Below are positions 62,781-64,000 of a stretch of DNA of 64,000 nucleotides, piece by piece (position 1 is the first letter of the stretch; every line of letters starts with the position of its first letter). Below the pieces are notes generated by a model. The model ran no database searches and was not told where the DNA came from. It was given only the letters and a program-made list of their open reading frames with translations. A program made the position numbers and the translations under genes. The DNA is from Pseudomonas trivialis (GTDB lineage Bacteria; Pseudomonadota; Gammaproteobacteria; Pseudomonadales; Pseudomonadaceae): contig NZ_JYLK01000003.1 in NCBI RefSeq assembly GCF_001439805.1, positions 248,001 to 312,000 on the forward strand, written 5' to 3'.

Positions 62781-63677
62781 TCAGACCCGCTCGCGTGCGG
62801 GCTCTTGTGCCGCAAACAATGCATTGAGCGTGTTTAGAAACACATCATGGCTCAAGATCCCCGTGGCAATAGTCGACAGCACCACTTTGCCGCTCTCGTC
62901 CTTGATCACCACGTTTTCAGTCCAGGCATTGAGGTCGACGGTACGCAACGATGCCATCGACACGTTCTCGCCCTTGTATTGCAAAAACGTTCGGCTGACC
63001 GCAATCGGCGAGGTGTTGATTTTCAGGAAGTTGCCGCTCACACGTTTGCCCCAGACCTGCCCTGAGTTGACGCAGTTGAACGTCACCGACCCGCCCGCCT
63101 CCAGCGTTGCGACCACCGCTGGCATGCGCGCGAGTACGTGACGCTCACGTACCAGTTGCTGGAATTCGTAAAAGCCCTTGAGGCTTTCGATCACGCGGTG
63201 AAACGGCTCGGACGCGTTGCGGCGATAGGCCAGGTTGGTGATCAGGCCGGTCATTGCGGTTTGCCCGGAGCCGAACAGGTACAGGTCTTCGATGTCGGCG
63301 AACGCGGTGTAGTGGCGCTGACCGTTGACGATGCGCTCTATGCCCAACTCAAACACGTTGTACACCGGCGCGCGCAGTTTTTTGTGCCAGGCGTAGACCG
63401 CAAACATGCCCAACGCGATAACCGCGAGCAAGGCGCTGGTGGCGTAGATCAGCGTCTGCGGGCTGCTGAAGCTGAATGACAGGCCGCGGGAGGTCTCGCC
63501 AGCTATGGGTCCTTCGCTGCCTGCGGGCAGGAGGGTGCCCAGGTACAGCACAAACACGGCGAGGCCCAACAGCACGACGCCAACTATCAAACTGAAAATC
63601 AGAAAGCCCTTGCCGTGGCGGAAGCTGGCGATCAGTTCGCCGGTGGCCGAAGGTACTTGGGTGGGAGATGGCTGCAT
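62781..63677 (-). CDS. Two-span membrane protein of unknown function
   Basis: A 298-residue protein with two N-terminal membrane helices (about 25-50 and 75-97) around a short Gly/Ser loop, then a ~200-residue cytoplasmic domain with VFELGIERIVNGQRHYTAFADIEDLYLF, reminiscent of PH-like domains of DUF6585-type proteins. The family call is tentative. It stands alone. Confidence 0.65.
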   Translation of the reverse strand: MQPSPTQVPSATGELIASFRHGKGFLIFSLIVGVVLLGLAVFVLYLGTLLPAGSEGPIAGETSRGLSFSFSSPQTLIYATSALLAVIALGMFAVYAWHKKLRAPVYNVFELGIERIVNGQRHYTAFADIEDLYLFGSGQTAMTGLITNLAYRRNASEPFHRVIESLKGFYEFQQLVRERHVLARMPAVVATLEAGGSVTFNCVNSGQVWGKRVSGNFLKINTSPIAVSRTFLQYKGENVSMASLRTVDLNAWTENVVIKDESGKVVLSTIATGILSHDVFLNTLNALFAAQEPARERV

Positions 63678-63912
63678 GGTCGTTGCGTCCTTGTCTGAAG
63701 GAGAACGCGCCGCTGTTCAGACAGCGCGAGTTAGCCTTGCACACCGGCTCTTTGAGAACCGGGTGCATGGCGAGTTGGAGCATGGCTAATTAATATCGTT
63801 CCTTGGACTGCCCTTTGCGGCGCGCGAGCCCGTTGTACGGCGCCAGGGTCTTTTTTTTCAGACACAGAACAGTGATCATCGCCCTCCTCCACATAACCCA
63901 GGACCCAAAACC

Positions 63913-64000
63913 ATGGAATTGACGCTGGAAGCGGTCGCGCTCTTTGCACTCAAGCTTGCGCACGAGACGGACGGCGGCAGCCCGGTTTTGCGGGATGATC
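63913..64000 (+). CDS. Start of a gene cut by the window end
   Basis: An ATG at 63913 with CAGGA 10 nt upstream opens a frame running off the end (MELTLEAVALFALKLAHETDG). Only 29 residues are seen; no family can be named. Confidence 0.45.
   Translation, partial: MELTLEAVALFALKLAHETDGGSPVLRDD

Overview
The window is 64 kb of a Pseudomonas chromosome, most likely from the P. fluorescens group. Reasons: the housekeeping gene order (guaB-guaA, iscRSUA-hscBA-fdx-iscX-ndk-rlmN-pilW-rodZ-ispG-hisS-yfgM-bamB-der, queA-tgt-yajC-secDF, suhB/trmJ-cysE), high-GC codon use in the core genes, and four intergenic pairs of GGGAGCAAGCCCCCTCCCAC-type REP sequences. No search was run; names rest on reading the proteins.

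Layout. (1) 1-12100: a two-partner secretion / contact-dependent inhibition (CDI) locus: the end of a TpsB/CdiB transporter, a HlyC-type lysine acyltransferase, a 3103-residue CdiA-like exoprotein ending in an Ntox15 (Tde-like) DNase domain, its GAD-like/DUF1851 immunity gene, then an orphan PoNi-type immunity gene preceded by a short open frame that may be the tail of a lost toxin. (2) 12260-19310: guaB-guaA, a CxxC protein, a TauE/SafE permease, xseA and an M23 peptidase. (3) 19498-23538: a 1346-residue dermonecrotic-type toxin with a C-terminal GEQH domain. (4) 23540-27640: leuA with a candidate leader peptide, an omega-amidase and a methionine aminotransferase. (5) 27765-43760: der, bamB, yfgM, hisS, ispG, rodZ, pilW, rlmN, ndk and the Fe-S assembly operon behind an IscR-type promoter, then cysE-trmJ. 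(6) 44678-51789: suhB, a glycine-zipper protein, secFD-yajC and tgt-queA. (7) 51898-62302: tRNA-Leu(CAA) and a 10.3-kb integrated island bounded by near-identical copies of the tRNA 3' end. (8) 62385-64000: a Lys-rich protein, a membrane protein and the start of one more gene.

The island carries a P4-type integrase, an unknown protein, a PD-(D/E)XK-like protein, a DUF4238 protein, an overlapping HNH nuclease + ABC-ATPase pair resembling Septu, and a HEPN plus nuclease-like protein. It has two clusters of GTGTTAC repeats but no recognisable replication gene, which suggests a P4-like satellite whose core was replaced by defence cargo. The CDI locus and this island are the accessory parts of the window; the rest is ordinary core genome.
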